DNA of 64,000 bases, taken from the NCBI RefSeq assembly GCF_018399035.1, contig NZ_CP073760.1, forward strand, positions 3,352,001 through 3,416,000. Direction: 5' to 3'. This document shows, piece after piece, positions 54,130-64,000 of the stretch. The translations under genes and the position numbers were made by a program. Positions within the stretch are counted from its first letter, which is position 1. The number at the start of each line of letters is the position of its first letter. The notes under the pieces were generated by a model. That model did not search any database. It saw nothing but the letters and a program-made list of their open reading frames with translations, and was not told where the DNA came from. The stretch is from Thiocapsa sp. GTDB taxonomy: Bacteria > Pseudomonadota > Gammaproteobacteria > Chromatiales > Chromatiaceae.

Positions 54130-54318
54130 ACCGCGCCCGGTGCGGTATGCGATGTTTCTGGATGGGATCAGCCCCGGCAGACTTAACGACCGTTGGAGTC
54201 GGCGCGGTTTAAGAGATTAAAAAATATTGAAATTTAAACCGCGTCTCACCGAGATCGAGGACATCTCCGAAACCAAACGCAAAATGAAGATGACGCATGT
54301 CGCTCGGGACGCGGTTTA
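54127..54318. repeat. Paired dispersed repeat (copy 4), overlapping the rho stop
   Basis: TAAACCGCGCCCGGTGCGG starts at the rho stop and CGGGACGCGGTTTA ends 2 bases before the next gene's ATG. The right module is the same subtype as at 13638-13721 (ACATCTCCGAAACC…). The element fills the whole rho-54321 interval. Confidence 0.85.
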
Positions 54319-54320
54319 GC

Positions 54321-55418
54321 ATGTACGCACCGAAGCCGATGCGTCCGCTCTGGCCGCCGCCGATCAAGCGGGACAAGCCCCCGAAGTCCAGGCGGACGGA
54401 AGATGCGCGACGTCAGCCGCGCATCCCGCTCACGCATCACGAGATCCTGGCCCTTGCGGAGCCCTTCACGCGTCGGGGGCGACATGTCGATCTCGCCGGG
54501 AGCGACCGACTGGCGCGCCGTATCCATTTCAAACCAAGAGAGTATCCGGGCACGCAGGATGGTCCGGGCGGACTGACCGAGACGCTCGTCCTCGAGAATC
54601 CCGGTCGAAAACACTTCCGTCTGATCCGGACACTGACCGACGCGGCGGGGCGAGTCGCGACCCTACGCAGCGACGGGCCTGACCCGAAGGCCCTGATCGA
54701 GCGGGTCGATGCGGTGGATCCGAGGCGCCAGTTCCCGAGGCTCGGCGGTGTACGCGCGGCCTGCAGCTATCGGATCGAGACCGACCCGAGCACCGACGGG
54801 GGCTCGAACGGGGCGGTGCGTCTCGTCTTCCTGCGCGCCTTGACGAACATCGACGGGATCGGCATCGAGCTCGACGCACAGGTCGGACATGGGATGCCTG
54901 CCGAGATCCGGCTCCTTCCGGCCCCGCAGCGGAGAATATGTCCACCGGAGGATCTGCTGGCAGTTTTGGGATGGGCGTGGCGGTCCTTACGTCCGTTCAA
55001 CGGGGGTTGGCGTGCCCACCTGCGCATCCAGGCTGCCGAGCCGGCACGCACCCCGGATGTCGAGGCCAAGCTCGCGCGGACCTTGGAGCATCTCGTCGCG
55101 ACACTCGGCGCCCCGCCCGTCGACTTTCACCGGACCTGGCTGCGGCAGCGCTGGCTCGCACTGGCGAGACGCACACTCGGACTCATGACGATCGCGGGCC
55201 TCCTGGCCAGCGGTCCGGGGATCCTGCTGTTCGGCGCCCCTGAGGGCTCGCCGCTGCGCCTCTTGTCGTTCGTAATGCCCGCGCTCCTGATCCTCGTCCT
55301 GATCGCGCGACACGAGGCACCGAGCCTGAAGGTCACCCCGCTGCCGCGACCCTTGCCTGCCGACGCCTGGACGCCGTTTCCCGGAGACGCCCGCGATGAC
55401 CACCAAGGGTCGGCGTAG
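54321..55418 (+). CDS. Hypothetical protein with C-terminal membrane helices
   Basis: I do not recognise this 365-residue protein. Residues 1-275 are soluble and Arg/Pro-rich, with no clear motif. Two hydrophobic helices lie near 280-330 (TLGLMTIAGLLASGPGILLF and LLSFVMPALLILVLIA), followed by a short cytoplasmic-type tail. The ATG at 54321 is 2 bases after a dispersed repeat, so no normal promoter or ribosome site is visible between them; an upstream in-frame ATG at 54297 lies in the repeat. Codon use looks like that of neighbouring genes. Confidence 0.6.
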   Translation: MYAPKPMRPLWPPPIKRDKPPKSRRTEDARRQPRIPLTHHEILALAEPFTRRGRHVDLAGSDRLARRIHFKPREYPGTQDGPGGLTETLVLENPGRKHFRLIRTLTDAAGRVATLRSDGPDPKALIERVDAVDPRRQFPRLGGVRAACSYRIETDPSTDGGSNGAVRLVFLRALTNIDGIGIELDAQVGHGMPAEIRLLPAPQRRICPPEDLLAVLGWAWRSLRPFNGGWRAHLRIQAAEPARTPDVEAKLARTLEHLVATLGAPPVDFHRTWLRQRWLALARRTLGLMTIAGLLASGPGILLFGAPEGSPLRLLSFVMPALLILVLIARHEAPSLKVTPLPRPLPADAWTPFPGDARDDHQGSA

Positions 55419-55541
55419 GGAGAGCAGAGAGGCCACCAAGTCGGCGAGCTCCCGCTCGGTCGGGTCGGCCTCGGGATCGGTGGCGTTTGGAATGACGGAC
55501 GTTGGACCGGTGAAGTCGAGCGCGAGCCAAGCAGGGAAGGA

Positions 55542-56153
55542 TCAATCCATCTTCAGACGATAGAAGCCGACCTCGGCGATACAGACATCGGCCTGAAACA
55601 CACGCCCGATACCGAGGATCCCGAGCTTGGTCAGTCGACGAGTATCGAGCCGCTGGACCAGCCGATGCGGCTCGAAGGACTCGAAGGGCAGATGCACCTC
55701 GCGCCACTCGGGTCCGGCGACGAAGGTGGCGCGATAGGACTGCCAGGGCAGAAGGGTCGCCGTGGATTTGAGATGGAGGTTGTAGACCTCGCGGTTGCCG
55801 TGAACCAGGAGCCGAACCCCGTCGAACGCGCTCGCATCCAACCCGGTCTCGGGACCACCCGGCGGGGTCAGATCCAGCATCGCCTGCACGAAACCGCCGT
55901 TGTTCGCCAGACTGACCTCGCCGGCGAGACAGAGCGCCTGACGCCCGTCGAGAACACGCCGCTTGATGGCCCCCTCCGAGCGCCCGCCCATGACCTGATC
56001 GGTCACGGCTCGCCAGGGTGTGCCCAGTGCCGAGAGACCGTCCGCGCGGGAGAAATCGTCGATCAGACCGCCGTCCGCGAGGGATGGATTGAGGATAGCG
56101 AACATGAGCAGCAACCCCGCGATGATGGAACCGAGAGAGCGACCTTTGTACAT
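55542..56153 (-). CDS. Exported CIA30-family protein
   Basis: From ATG 56153 the protein has 203 residues with a signal peptide (residues 1-26, ending SLADG). The CIA30 (NDUFAF1-like) fold follows: WRAVTDQVMGGRSEG, VSLANNGGFVQ, YNLHLKSTATLLPWQSYRATF and a C-terminal galactose-binding-like strand ILGIGRVFQAD. Bacterial members are secreted and uncharacterised; involvement in complex I assembly is not established. A longer frame upstream overlaps the divergent DUF192 gene and is rejected. Confidence 0.8.
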   Translation of the reverse strand: MYKGRSLGSIIAGLLLMFAILNPSLADGGLIDDFSRADGLSALGTPWRAVTDQVMGGRSEGAIKRRVLDGRQALCLAGEVSLANNGGFVQAMLDLTPPGGPETGLDASAFDGVRLLVHGNREVYNLHLKSTATLLPWQSYRATFVAGPEWREVHLPFESFEPHRLVQRLDTRRLTKLGILGIGRVFQADVCIAEVGFYRLKMD

Positions 56154-56204
56154 TGAACCATTCAACGCCTGTTGATCCTTGACATCATGCAACCGGATGA
56201 CCCT

Positions 56205-56696
56205 ATGCCCACCCGACCGAGAAGCCTGCACTTCGTCCTCCCGGCCGCCGCTGCGGCACTCTGGTTGTCCATGAACATCGCGATCGGCGATGCGCCTGCG
56301 AGCGAGCCCCAATACCTGCCGATCTCGGCCAAGGCCGAGGTGGGCTCGGAAACCATTCTCTTGGAGGTCGCGCGCACGCCGCACGAGCGCGCACTCGGCC
56401 TCATGTTCAGACCGGCCCTTGCGGACGATCGCGGGATGCTGTTCCCCGCCGACCCCTCGCGCCCGATCCGGATGTGGATGAAGAACGTCCCGGTCGCGCT
56501 CGACCTGATCTTCATGTACGAGGGCCGGGTCGTGGCATTGGCCGAGCAGGTGCCGCCCTGCCTCGAGGCGTCCTGCCCGAGCTACGGCCCCTTCAAGCGC
56601 GCGGTCGATCAGGTGCTCGAGCTGCGCGCGGGGCGCGCCGCGGAGTTGGGCCTGAGCGCGGGTGATCCGATTCGCATCGAGGACATTGCCCCATAG
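56205..56696 (+). CDS. Exported DUF192-family protein
   Basis: The 163-residue protein has an N-terminal hydrophobic signal segment (LHFVLPAAAAALWLSMNIAIG) and the DUF192 core: LGLMFRPALADDRGMLF, MWMKNVPVALDLIFM and VLELRAGRAAELGL. The function of the family is unknown. The start could be at 56172, 56187 or 56205; the last gives the signal peptide the usual short basic N-terminus. Confidence 0.82.
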   Translation: MPTRPRSLHFVLPAAAAALWLSMNIAIGDAPASEPQYLPISAKAEVGSETILLEVARTPHERALGLMFRPALADDRGMLFPADPSRPIRMWMKNVPVALDLIFMYEGRVVALAEQVPPCLEASCPSYGPFKRAVDQVLELRAGRAAELGLSAGDPIRIEDIAP

Positions 56697-56744
56697 GTTA
56701 CGAACGCTGCTCCAGCATCGTTCGGTCGCTTCGATGCGTCCCGG

Positions 56745-57341
56745 TCAGTCTCCTCGATCGTTCCCCTGCTCGAAATCCACCTTATCGTAGATCTCCCGCA
56801 TCGCGACCCGGCACCCGAGAGAGGCAAAGACCACCTCCGCATCGAGACCCTCGGTCTCGCTCAGCACCCAACGGCCGTCGGGCTGGCGGCTGAAGACCTC
56901 GACCAGCGGCTGATTCTGGCTGACCAGAACGTATTCTTCGAGGCTCGGCAGTCGGCGGTAGGTCGCGAACTTGCCGCCGCGATCGTAGGCTTCGGTCGAT
57001 GCGGACAGAACCTCGACGATCAGAGCCGGGTTCAGCAGCACATCCTGTCGATCGTCGTGGAAACGAGGCGCTTCGCACAGCGCCGTCAGATCCGGATACT
57101 TCCCGGCGTTCGCCGCTTCGATGCGAACCCGCATGTCGCTCGGCAGAACGTGACAGGGACTGCCCTTCAGTCGGTCGCGCAGCTCGCTTCCCAGATTGAG
57201 CACGATCAGGTTGTGATTGAAGGAGGCGCCCGTCATGGCGAACACCTCGCCGTTCACGTACTCATGCTTGGCATTGCGACCCGCGCGCTCGGCAGCGAGG
57301 TAGTCCTCGAATCCATACTGCGGTTGGGCCTTCAGCGTCAT
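56745..57341 (-). CDS. Uma2-family (DUF820) nuclease-like protein
   Basis: This 198-residue protein has the classic Uma2 pattern: HEYVNGEVFAMTGAS, GKYPDLTALCE, NPALIVEVLSASTEAYDRGGK and YRRLPSLEEYVLVSQ. The Asp and Glu-x-Ser positions fit a PD-(D/E)xK-like site. It is the second Uma2 gene in the window; this one lacks the coiled-coil tail of the first. It stands alone, 40 bases after hisC's stop on the same strand. Confidence 0.88.
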   Translation of the reverse strand: MTLKAQPQYGFEDYLAAERAGRNAKHEYVNGEVFAMTGASFNHNLIVLNLGSELRDRLKGSPCHVLPSDMRVRIEAANAGKYPDLTALCEAPRFHDDRQDVLLNPALIVEVLSASTEAYDRGGKFATYRRLPSLEEYVLVSQNQPLVEVFSRQPDGRWVLSETEGLDAEVVFASLGCRVAMREIYDKVDFEQGNDRGD

Positions 57342-57381
57342 CGAATTCTTCCCGTTCGGGTGGCGCCGCCTGATCGTCAGG

Positions 57382-58458
57382 CTACAAGAGCCCGGTCAGT
57401 GCACTCAGAAAGGCGGCGTTCTCCTCGGCCCGACCGACCGTCACCCGCAGACAGTCCTTCAACATGGGGTGTGTGCCGTTGAGGTTCTTGATCAAGATCC
57501 CCTGATCCTTCAGCCCCTTGAAGATGACGTCGGCGCGATCCTCGGCGACGCGCATCAGGATGAAATTGGCCTCGCTCGGATAGGCGTGGACGCCGTTCAG
57601 GGTCGCGAGCGCGGTCTGGAGACGCTGACGTTCGGCTCGAATCATCCGCGCCTGCTCGTCGAGAAGCGGTTTGTGCTTCAGTGCAAAGGTCGCGGATGCC
57701 TGGGTCAAGACGTTGATGTTGTACGGCAGGCGCACCTTGTCGATCTGCTCGAGCCAGGCGTGCGGACCAACCAGATAACCCAGCCGGATCCCGGCCAGCC
57801 CCATCTTCGAGACCGTGCGCATGACCAGAAGGTTCTGCCAGTCGCCGAGGAGACCGAGGAAACTGCAGTCGGTAAAGGGCGCATAGGCCTCGTCGACGAT
57901 GACCAGGCCGGGCGCCGCCTCGATGATGCGGACCATGTCGTCGGCATCGAAGCGATTGCCGGTCGGGTTATTCGGATAGGCCAGATAGACCAATGCCGGC
58001 TGCTCGCGCTCGATGGCGTCGAGCATGACCGGCAGATCGATCGAAAAGTCATCCGGGCGCAAGGGCACGCCGACATAGTCCATGCCGGCGAAGCGGGCGA
58101 TCATCCGGTACATGACGAAGCCGGGATCCAGCGACAGGACCTTGCGTCCGGGCTGCGCGACGGCCATGGCGAGCATCTGGATCAGCTCGTCGGAGCCGTT
58201 GCCCAGGAGCAACCCCATGTCCCAGGGGATGGCCATCGCTTCGCGCACGGCCGCCTGGACCGTCGCGCCCTGCGGGTCGGGATAGCGGTTCAGGGCGACC
58301 TCGTGCAGGATCGCGAGCCACTCGGCCTTGAGAGCCTCCGGCCAGCCGTAGGGGTTTTCCATGGCGTCGAGCTTCACCAGCCCAGCCGGATCCGGGACAT
58401 GGTAGGCCGTCAGGGCACGGATATCGGGACGAATGAGCTGGCTGATCAGGTCATGCAT
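57382..58458 (-). CDS. hisC: Histidinol-phosphate aminotransferase
   Basis: This 358-residue class I/II PLP aminotransferase has LDAMENPYGWP, GNGSDELIQML, YPNNPTGNRF, IVDEAYAPF and the PLP lysine in TVSKMGLAGIRLGY. It converts imidazole-acetol phosphate and glutamate to histidinol phosphate. It lies 18 bases after hisD in the murA-hisG-hisD-hisC string. Confidence 0.95.
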   Translation of the reverse strand: MHDLISQLIRPDIRALTAYHVPDPAGLVKLDAMENPYGWPEALKAEWLAILHEVALNRYPDPQGATVQAAVREAMAIPWDMGLLLGNGSDELIQMLAMAVAQPGRKVLSLDPGFVMYRMIARFAGMDYVGVPLRPDDFSIDLPVMLDAIEREQPALVYLAYPNNPTGNRFDADDMVRIIEAAPGLVIVDEAYAPFTDCSFLGLLGDWQNLLVMRTVSKMGLAGIRLGYLVGPHAWLEQIDKVRLPYNINVLTQASATFALKHKPLLDEQARMIRAERQRLQTALATLNGVHAYPSEANFILMRVAEDRADVIFKGLKDQGILIKNLNGTHPMLKDCLRVTVGRAEENAAFLSALTGLL

Positions 58459-58476
58459 GGGCGTCTCGCGAAGGTC

Positions 58477-59805
58477 CTAGGATAACCCGGGCTCGGCCGG
58501 CGACTGCGCCTCGCCGCGATACTCCGCGGAGCGCGCATGTGCGGTGAGCCCCTCCCCTCGGGCCAAAACGGAAGCGGTCTTGGCCAACTGTGCCGCACCG
58601 GCGGCCGAGGCCATAATCAGGCTCGAACGCTTCTGGAAGTCGTAGACACCCAGCGGGGATGAAAAGCGCGCCGTGCGCGAGGTCGGCAAGACGTGGTTCG
58701 GCCCGGCGCAATAGTCACCGACGGCCTCGGCGGTGTAGCGCCCCATGAAGATGGCGCCGGCGTGGCGGATCCTGCCCACGATGGCCTGCGGATCCTCGAC
58801 CGACAGCTCCAGATGCTCGGGCGCGATCCGGTTGGCGACGGCGATGGCGTCATCCAGGTCACGCGCCTGGATCATGGCCCCGCGCCCGCGCAATGCGGTC
58901 GCGATGATGGTCTCGCGCTCCATGGTCGGGAGCAGCCGCTCGATACTCGCGGCGACCCGATCCAGAAAGTCGGCATCCCAGCTCACCAGGATGGATTGGG
59001 CGTCCTCGTCGTGCTCGGCCTGCGAGAAGAGGTCCATCGCGATCCAGTCCGGATCCGTCCCGCCGTCGCAGAGGACCAGGATCTCGGAAGGACCGGCGAC
59101 CATGTCGATGCCGACCTGCCCGAACACCGCACGTTTGGCCGTGGCCACATAGATGTTGCCGGGTCCGACGATCTTGTCGACACCCGGGATGGTCTCGGTC
59201 CCGAAGGCGAGTGCGGCCACCGCCTGCGCCCCGCCGACCGCGAAGGCGCGATCCGTTCCCGCGATATGGGCCGCGGCCAGGACCAGCTCGTTGAGCTCAC
59301 CGTCGGGTGTGGGCACCACCATGATGAGCTCGCCGACACCGGCGACCTTGGCCGGGATGGCATTCATCAGGACCGAGGAGGGATAGGACGCCTTGCCGCC
59401 GGGCACGTACAGTCCGACACGATCCAGGGGCGTGACCTGCTGACCCAGCAGGGTGCCGTCGGCCTCGGTGTAGCTCCAGCTCTCGATCCTCTGATGCTCG
59501 GCATAGGCGCGGATGCGGGCGGCGGCCGTCTGCAGTGCCTCGCGCCGGGCATCGGGTATGCGTCCCCAAGCCTCTTCCAGGCGCGCCCGCGGGATCTCCA
59601 GATCGGCGGCGGATGCCGGCGTCCAGCGGTCGAAGCGCGTCGTGTAGTCGATCAACGCGGCATCGCCGCGCCTGCGCAGGTCGCGGATGATATCGGCGAC
59701 CGTTTGCTGGACGCGATCGTCCGAGACCGAATCCCAGGCGAGCAGGCCGTCCAAGTCGGCGTGGAAGTCAGGGTCCGTCGTCGAGAGACGTCTCATCATG
59801 CTCAT
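58477..59805 (-). CDS. hisD: Histidinol dehydrogenase
   Basis: This 442-residue zinc enzyme has [47 protein letters not shown] and [10 protein letters not shown] with the zinc-binding Gln and His. It performs the last two oxidations of histidine synthesis. Starts at ATG 59805 or 59799. It lies 6 bases downstream of hisG. Confidence 0.97.
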   Translation of the reverse strand: MSMMRRLSTTDPDFHADLDGLLAWDSVSDDRVQQTVADIIRDLRRRGDAALIDYTTRFDRWTPASAADLEIPRARLEEAWGRIPDARREALQTAAARIRAYAEHQRIESWSYTEADGTLLGQQVTPLDRVGLYVPGGKASYPSSVLMNAIPAKVAGVGELIMVVPTPDGELNELVLAAAHIAGTDRAFAVGGAQAVAALAFGTETIPGVDKIVGPGNIYVATAKRAVFGQVGIDMVAGPSEILVLCDGGTDPDWIAMDLFSQAEHDEDAQSILVSWDADFLDRVAASIERLLPTMERETIIATALRGRGAMIQARDLDDAIAVANRIAPEHLELSVEDPQAIVGRIRHAGAIFMGRYTAEAVGDYCAGPNHVLPTSRTARFSSPLGVYDFQKRSSLIMASAAGAAQLAKTASVLARGEGLTAHARSAEYRGEAQSPAEPGLS

Positions 59806-59811
59806 GGATGC

Positions 59812-60513
59812 TCAGCTCCCCGGCCCGCGCGACCGATCCGATTGGGTTTGGGCCGATTGGGTTGGTGTCGATCGGCCGGCGACGGCCTCGCGCAGCGCGT
59901 CCAGCAAGGTCGTCACCGCGGCATGTTTCATCTTCCAGGAGGCCTTGTTGACCACCAGGCGCGAGCTGATGTCGGCGATGTGCTCGAGCGGGACCAGACC
60001 GTTGGCCTTCAGGGTGTTGCCGCTCTCCACCAGATCGACGATGCGATCGGACAGATGGACCAGGGGAGCGAGCTCCATCGAGCCGTAGAGCTTGATGATC
60101 TCGACCTGCTCGCCTTTGGAGGCGTAATAGCGCTCGGCGCTTTTGACATATTTGGTCGCGATCCGCAGCCGCCTCGTCGTAGGTGCGGCCACATCGGGCA
60201 GACCGGCGACCATCAGACGACAGCGCGCGATGCCGAGGTCGAGCGGCTCGTAGAGTCCATCCCCGCCGTGCTCGAGCAGCACATCTTTGCCCGAGACGCC
60301 CAGATCCGCGGCGCCGTATTGGACATAGGTCGGTACGTCGCTCGCGCGGATGATGAGAAAGCGCACATGCGCCATGTTGGTCTCGAGGATCAGCTTGCGG
60401 CTGGTCTCGGGGTCGTCGACCGGCGCGATCCCGGCATGGGCCAGGAGCGGCAGGGTCTCGTCGAAGATCCGGCCCTTGGAGAGCGCGATGGTAAGCGGCG
60501 TGTCGAGACTCAT
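59812..60513 (-). CDS. hisG: ATP phosphoribosyltransferase, short form
   Basis: The protein has 233 residues: [41 protein letters not shown] and [15 protein letters not shown]. It lacks the regulatory C-terminal domain of the long form, so it should need HisZ, which is not in this window. The C-terminal about 20 residues are Ser/Thr/Gln-rich. This enzyme opens the histidine pathway. Confidence 0.95.
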   Translation of the reverse strand: MSLDTPLTIALSKGRIFDETLPLLAHAGIAPVDDPETSRKLILETNMAHVRFLIIRASDVPTYVQYGAADLGVSGKDVLLEHGGDGLYEPLDLGIARCRLMVAGLPDVAAPTTRRLRIATKYVKSAERYYASKGEQVEIIKLYGSMELAPLVHLSDRIVDLVESGNTLKANGLVPLEHIADISSRLVVNKASWKMKHAAVTTLLDALREAVAGRSTPTQSAQTQSDRSRGPGS

Positions 60514-60545
60514 GATATCGCTGTCCTGTTGGCTGCGAGTAGCCC

Positions 60546-62020
<1,475 letters not shown>

Positions 62021-62023
62021 GTT

Positions 62024-62136
62024 GAGCACCGAATCCATCGTTGTCGCTGTCGCTGTCGCTGTCGTTGTCGATTACGACAACCGTGGAAGAGGCAATCTCT
62101 CTTCGAGTTGTTTTACTTCATTTTCGAACCGTTCCT
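62024..62136 (-). repeat. GTTGTC-hexamer intergenic element (copy 5, inverted)
   Basis: GAGCACCGAATCCATCG, three GCTGTC variants and GTTGTC units, ATTACGACAACCGTGG, and CTTCGAGTTGTTTTACTT match 12655-12773 in order. It directly follows the paired repeat, so both repeat families occupy the space between mlaB and murA. Confidence 0.75.
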
Positions 62137-62248
62137 TAGGAAATGAAGGCACTGAAACGGTTGGGTGACGGGGTCGGCGGCGGGACTGCACAACGCGCGT
62201 CGTCGGGGCAAAGACACCCGGTCATCGACGCCGGACGGCGCCGGAGCC

Positions 62249-62563
62249 TCAGCGACCGATGGCGGATGCCATGGGCAAGAGCGTGGCGAGGTTCGACACG
62301 GCAGCGATCCGCACCAGCGAATCCGGCAGGTTCCGATAGGTCACCCGAGCGCCGCGCGCACGGGCGACGTCCAGCCATTCCAACAAAAGGGCGAGCCCGG
62401 CGCTGTTCGCGGACTCCACGCCGGCGAGGTCGATATCGACCAAGGCATCCCGTTTGAACAGGGCGATCCCGCCGACGGCGACACGGTTGACGGTCGAGAA
62501 GTCCAGCACGCCGTCCAGAGAATAACGCCCCTCGCCGAGGGGCGTCAGTCGCGCCTCCTTCAT
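62249..62563 (-). CDS. mlaB: STAS-domain protein MlaB
   Basis: This 104-residue STAS-domain protein (VDIDLAGVESANSAGLALLLEWL) follows mlaC with a 4-base overlap. MlaB stabilises the MlaFE ABC transporter of phospholipid transport. The STAS serine in SAGLALL is the expected site. Confidence 0.88.
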   Translation of the reverse strand: MKEARLTPLGEGRYSLDGVLDFSTVNRVAVGGIALFKRDALVDIDLAGVESANSAGLALLLEWLDVARARGARVTYRNLPDSLVRIAAVSNLATLLPMASAIGR

Positions 62564-63177
62564 TCGCGCGTCCGGGTGTTCATCTCGCCGAGCGTTGCGA
62601 TCAGACCGTCGATCCCGCCCCGGCGGATCTCGTTTGCGAAGCTCGTGCGGTAGTTCCCGACCAGGCTGGCATTGTTGATGACCACGTCGTAGACCTTCCA
62701 GCCTCCGGCGTTGTTGTGCATCCGATAGTCGACCGGGATCGGCGCGGAACCGGGCGAGAGGATCTCGGTAGAGACGGTGACGCTGGAGGGCTGTCGACCC
62801 GGCTTGATCGGCAGGTAGCGGATCTCTTCGCCCGAATAGCTCAGGATCGAGCGCGCATAGGTCCGGACCAGGACCTGCTTGAAGCCGTTGACCAGGCCAC
62901 GCTGCTGCGCCGGGGTCGCGTCTCGCCAGGATTGACCGACCGCGCCTTGCGTGATGCGCTCGAAGTCAAAATGCGGGGCGACACCGCTCTCGATCATCCC
63001 GAAGATCAGCGAAGGATCGCGATCGACCTCCGAGCGACGCGCTTCGAGTGTCTTGAGCATGTTCTCGGTGGTCCGCTTGACCAGGGCCGTCGCGTCGTCG
63101 GCATAGGCGAACGACGCACTCGTCCAGAGCACCCCGAGCAGGGCAAAGAGCAGGAAGAAGGAACGTCGATACGGCAT
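62560..63177 (-). CDS. mlaC: Phospholipid-binding periplasmic protein MlaC
   Basis: This 205-residue protein has a signal peptide (residues 1-26, ending SFAYA). The MlaC fold shows DFERITQGAVGQSWRDATPAQ, FKQVLVRTYARSILSYSGE and GGWKVYDVVINNASLVGNYR. It shuttles phospholipid between the outer-membrane MlaA complex and the inner-membrane MlaFEDB. It overlaps mlaD by one base and mlaB by four. Confidence 0.94.
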   Translation of the reverse strand: MPYRRSFFLLFALLGVLWTSASFAYADDATALVKRTTENMLKTLEARRSEVDRDPSLIFGMIESGVAPHFDFERITQGAVGQSWRDATPAQQRGLVNGFKQVLVRTYARSILSYSGEEIRYLPIKPGRQPSSVTVSTEILSPGSAPIPVDYRMHNNAGGWKVYDVVINNASLVGNYRTSFANEIRRGGIDGLIATLGEMNTRTRE

Positions 63178-63641
63178 TAGTCGCCTCCGGCTTTACTGAA
63201 TAGGAATTGTCCGATCATCTGCTCCAGGATCAAGGCCGACTGGGTATAGGCGATCTCGTCGCCGTCGCGCAGGTACTCCATGCTCCCGCCCGGCTCGAGG
63301 GCGATGTACTGCTCCCCGAGCAGACCGGCGGTGAAGATGTTCGCGAAGGTGTCGTCCGGGATGGTGTCCGTGGCCGCATCGATGCGCATGGCCACCACCG
63401 CCTCGTAGGTGTCCTTGTCGAAGGTCACCGCCTCGACGCGCCCGACGCGCACGCCGGCCATGCTCACCGGTGACCTCGCCTTGAGGCTGCCGACGTTGGA
63501 GAACCGCGCGGTCAAGCGATAGCCCTCGCTGTTGACCGCCGCACTCAGGTTGCTGACCTGCATCGCCAGGAAGAACAGAGCCACGAAGCCCACCGCCATG
63601 AAGAGCCCGACCAGGATCTCGATGCCGCGTTGTTTACCCAT
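63177..63641 (-). CDS. mlaD: MCE-domain lipid transporter subunit MlaD
   Basis: This 154-residue protein has one N-terminal transmembrane helix (about 9-29, VGLFMAVGFVALFFLAMQV) and one MCE domain: YRLTARFSNVGSLKARSPVSM, VRVGRVEAVTFD and FTAGLLGEQYIALEPGG. MlaD forms the hexameric periplasmic ring on MlaE. Confidence 0.95.
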   Translation of the reverse strand: MGKQRGIEILVGLFMAVGFVALFFLAMQVSNLSAAVNSEGYRLTARFSNVGSLKARSPVSMAGVRVGRVEAVTFDKDTYEAVVAMRIDAATDTIPDDTFANIFTAGLLGEQYIALEPGGSMEYLRDGDEIAYTQSALILEQMIGQFLFSKAGGD

Positions 63642-63645
63642 ACCA

Positions 63646-64000
63646 TCATTCCCCGAACATCAAGGCCGTCAAGACGAAATCGAGTCCCAGCACCGCCAGT
63701 GCGGCATGGACCACGGAGCGCGTCGTCGCGCGGCTCACGCCCTCGGACGTCGGAACCGAGTCATGCCCCTGAAAGAGCGCGATCCAGGTCACCACGACCC
63801 CGAAAACAACGCTTTTGATCACGCCGTTGACGATGTCCTCGTGGAAGTCGACCTTTGACTGCATCTGACTCCAGAAGGATCCCGAGTCCACGCCGAGCAG
63901 ACCGACACCGACGAAATAGCCGCCGAGCACGCCGACCGCACTGAACATGGCCGCAAGCAGCGGCATCGCAAGCACGCCGCCGAAGAAGCGAGGGGTCAGG
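63646..64000 (-). CDS. mlaE: ABC transporter permease MlaE (3' part; runs off the window)
   Basis: The last about 117 residues are present: [40 protein letters not shown] and a C-terminal hydrophobic helix ending [11 protein letters not shown]. These are the C-terminal signature of the MlaE permease. The gene continues past base 64000, where the start and probably mlaF should lie. The stop is 4 bases before mlaD. Confidence 0.93.
   Translation of the reverse strand, partial: LTPRFFGGVLAMPLLAAMFSAVGVLGGYFVGVGLLGVDSGSFWSQMQSKVDFHEDIVNGVIKSVVFGVVVTWIALFQGHDSVPTSEGVSRATTRSVVHAALAVLGLDFVLTALMFGE

Overview
The window is 64 kb of high-GC, gene-dense DNA from a gammaproteobacterium. Two gene orders point to this class: rhlB / trxA-rho (divergent) and mlaEDCB-murA-hisG-hisD-hisC. 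The short LOV protein, the urease genes, the large CheB/CheR hybrid, the Uma2-family nucleases and the many dispersed intergenic repeats would fit a purple sulfur bacterium (Chromatiaceae, Thiocapsa-like). That placement is inference; no rRNA, tRNA or photosynthesis gene is present.

Layout. 0-26 kb is mostly core and signalling genes: a complex-I antiporter-like membrane subunit, a single-LOV photosensor, an Uma2 nuclease, a P2-type cation ATPase, a CheB-CheR-PAS protein followed by a PAS-GGDEF-EAL protein, a histidine phosphatase, phoU, a SPOR protein with argS, ureD-ureA-ureB-ureC (ureEFG are not here), an OmpA-domain coiled-coil protein, and ackA-pta. 26.4-47.6 kb is a defence island holding a type 2 BREX (Pgl) system: pglW, pglX, pglY, pglZ, brxD, brxHI. 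47.8-64 kb returns to core genes: a tandem thioredoxin-fold protein, nudE and a yrfG-like phosphatase, rhlB, trxA, rho, several small exported proteins, a second Uma2 protein, hisCDG, murA and the mla lipid-transport operon.

The BREX island is the unusual part. pglX is split into an 816-residue methyltransferase half and a 441-residue C-terminal half. Between them sit a REP-associated transposase (RAYT), an MNT/HEPN pair and a DUF2283 gene, and the last three are translationally coupled to each other and lead straight into the C-terminal half. The 5' end of brxHI is present four times in tandem in units of about 146 bp, each of the three extra copies carrying a REP pair. REP palindromes (core GCCGACTTCAGTCGGC) occur in this window only inside the island, sit at its gene-block junctions, and form the C-terminal tail of PglW and both flanks of the RAYT reading frame. 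A 62-bp direct repeat (57/62 identical) marks both island edges.

Outside the island two other dispersed repeats dominate the intergenic DNA. One is a paired, MITE-like element with TTAAACCGCG ends (about 190 bp, plus half copies) that supplies stop codons to neighbouring genes and sits between ureA and ureB. The other is an element built on a GTTGTC hexamer run.
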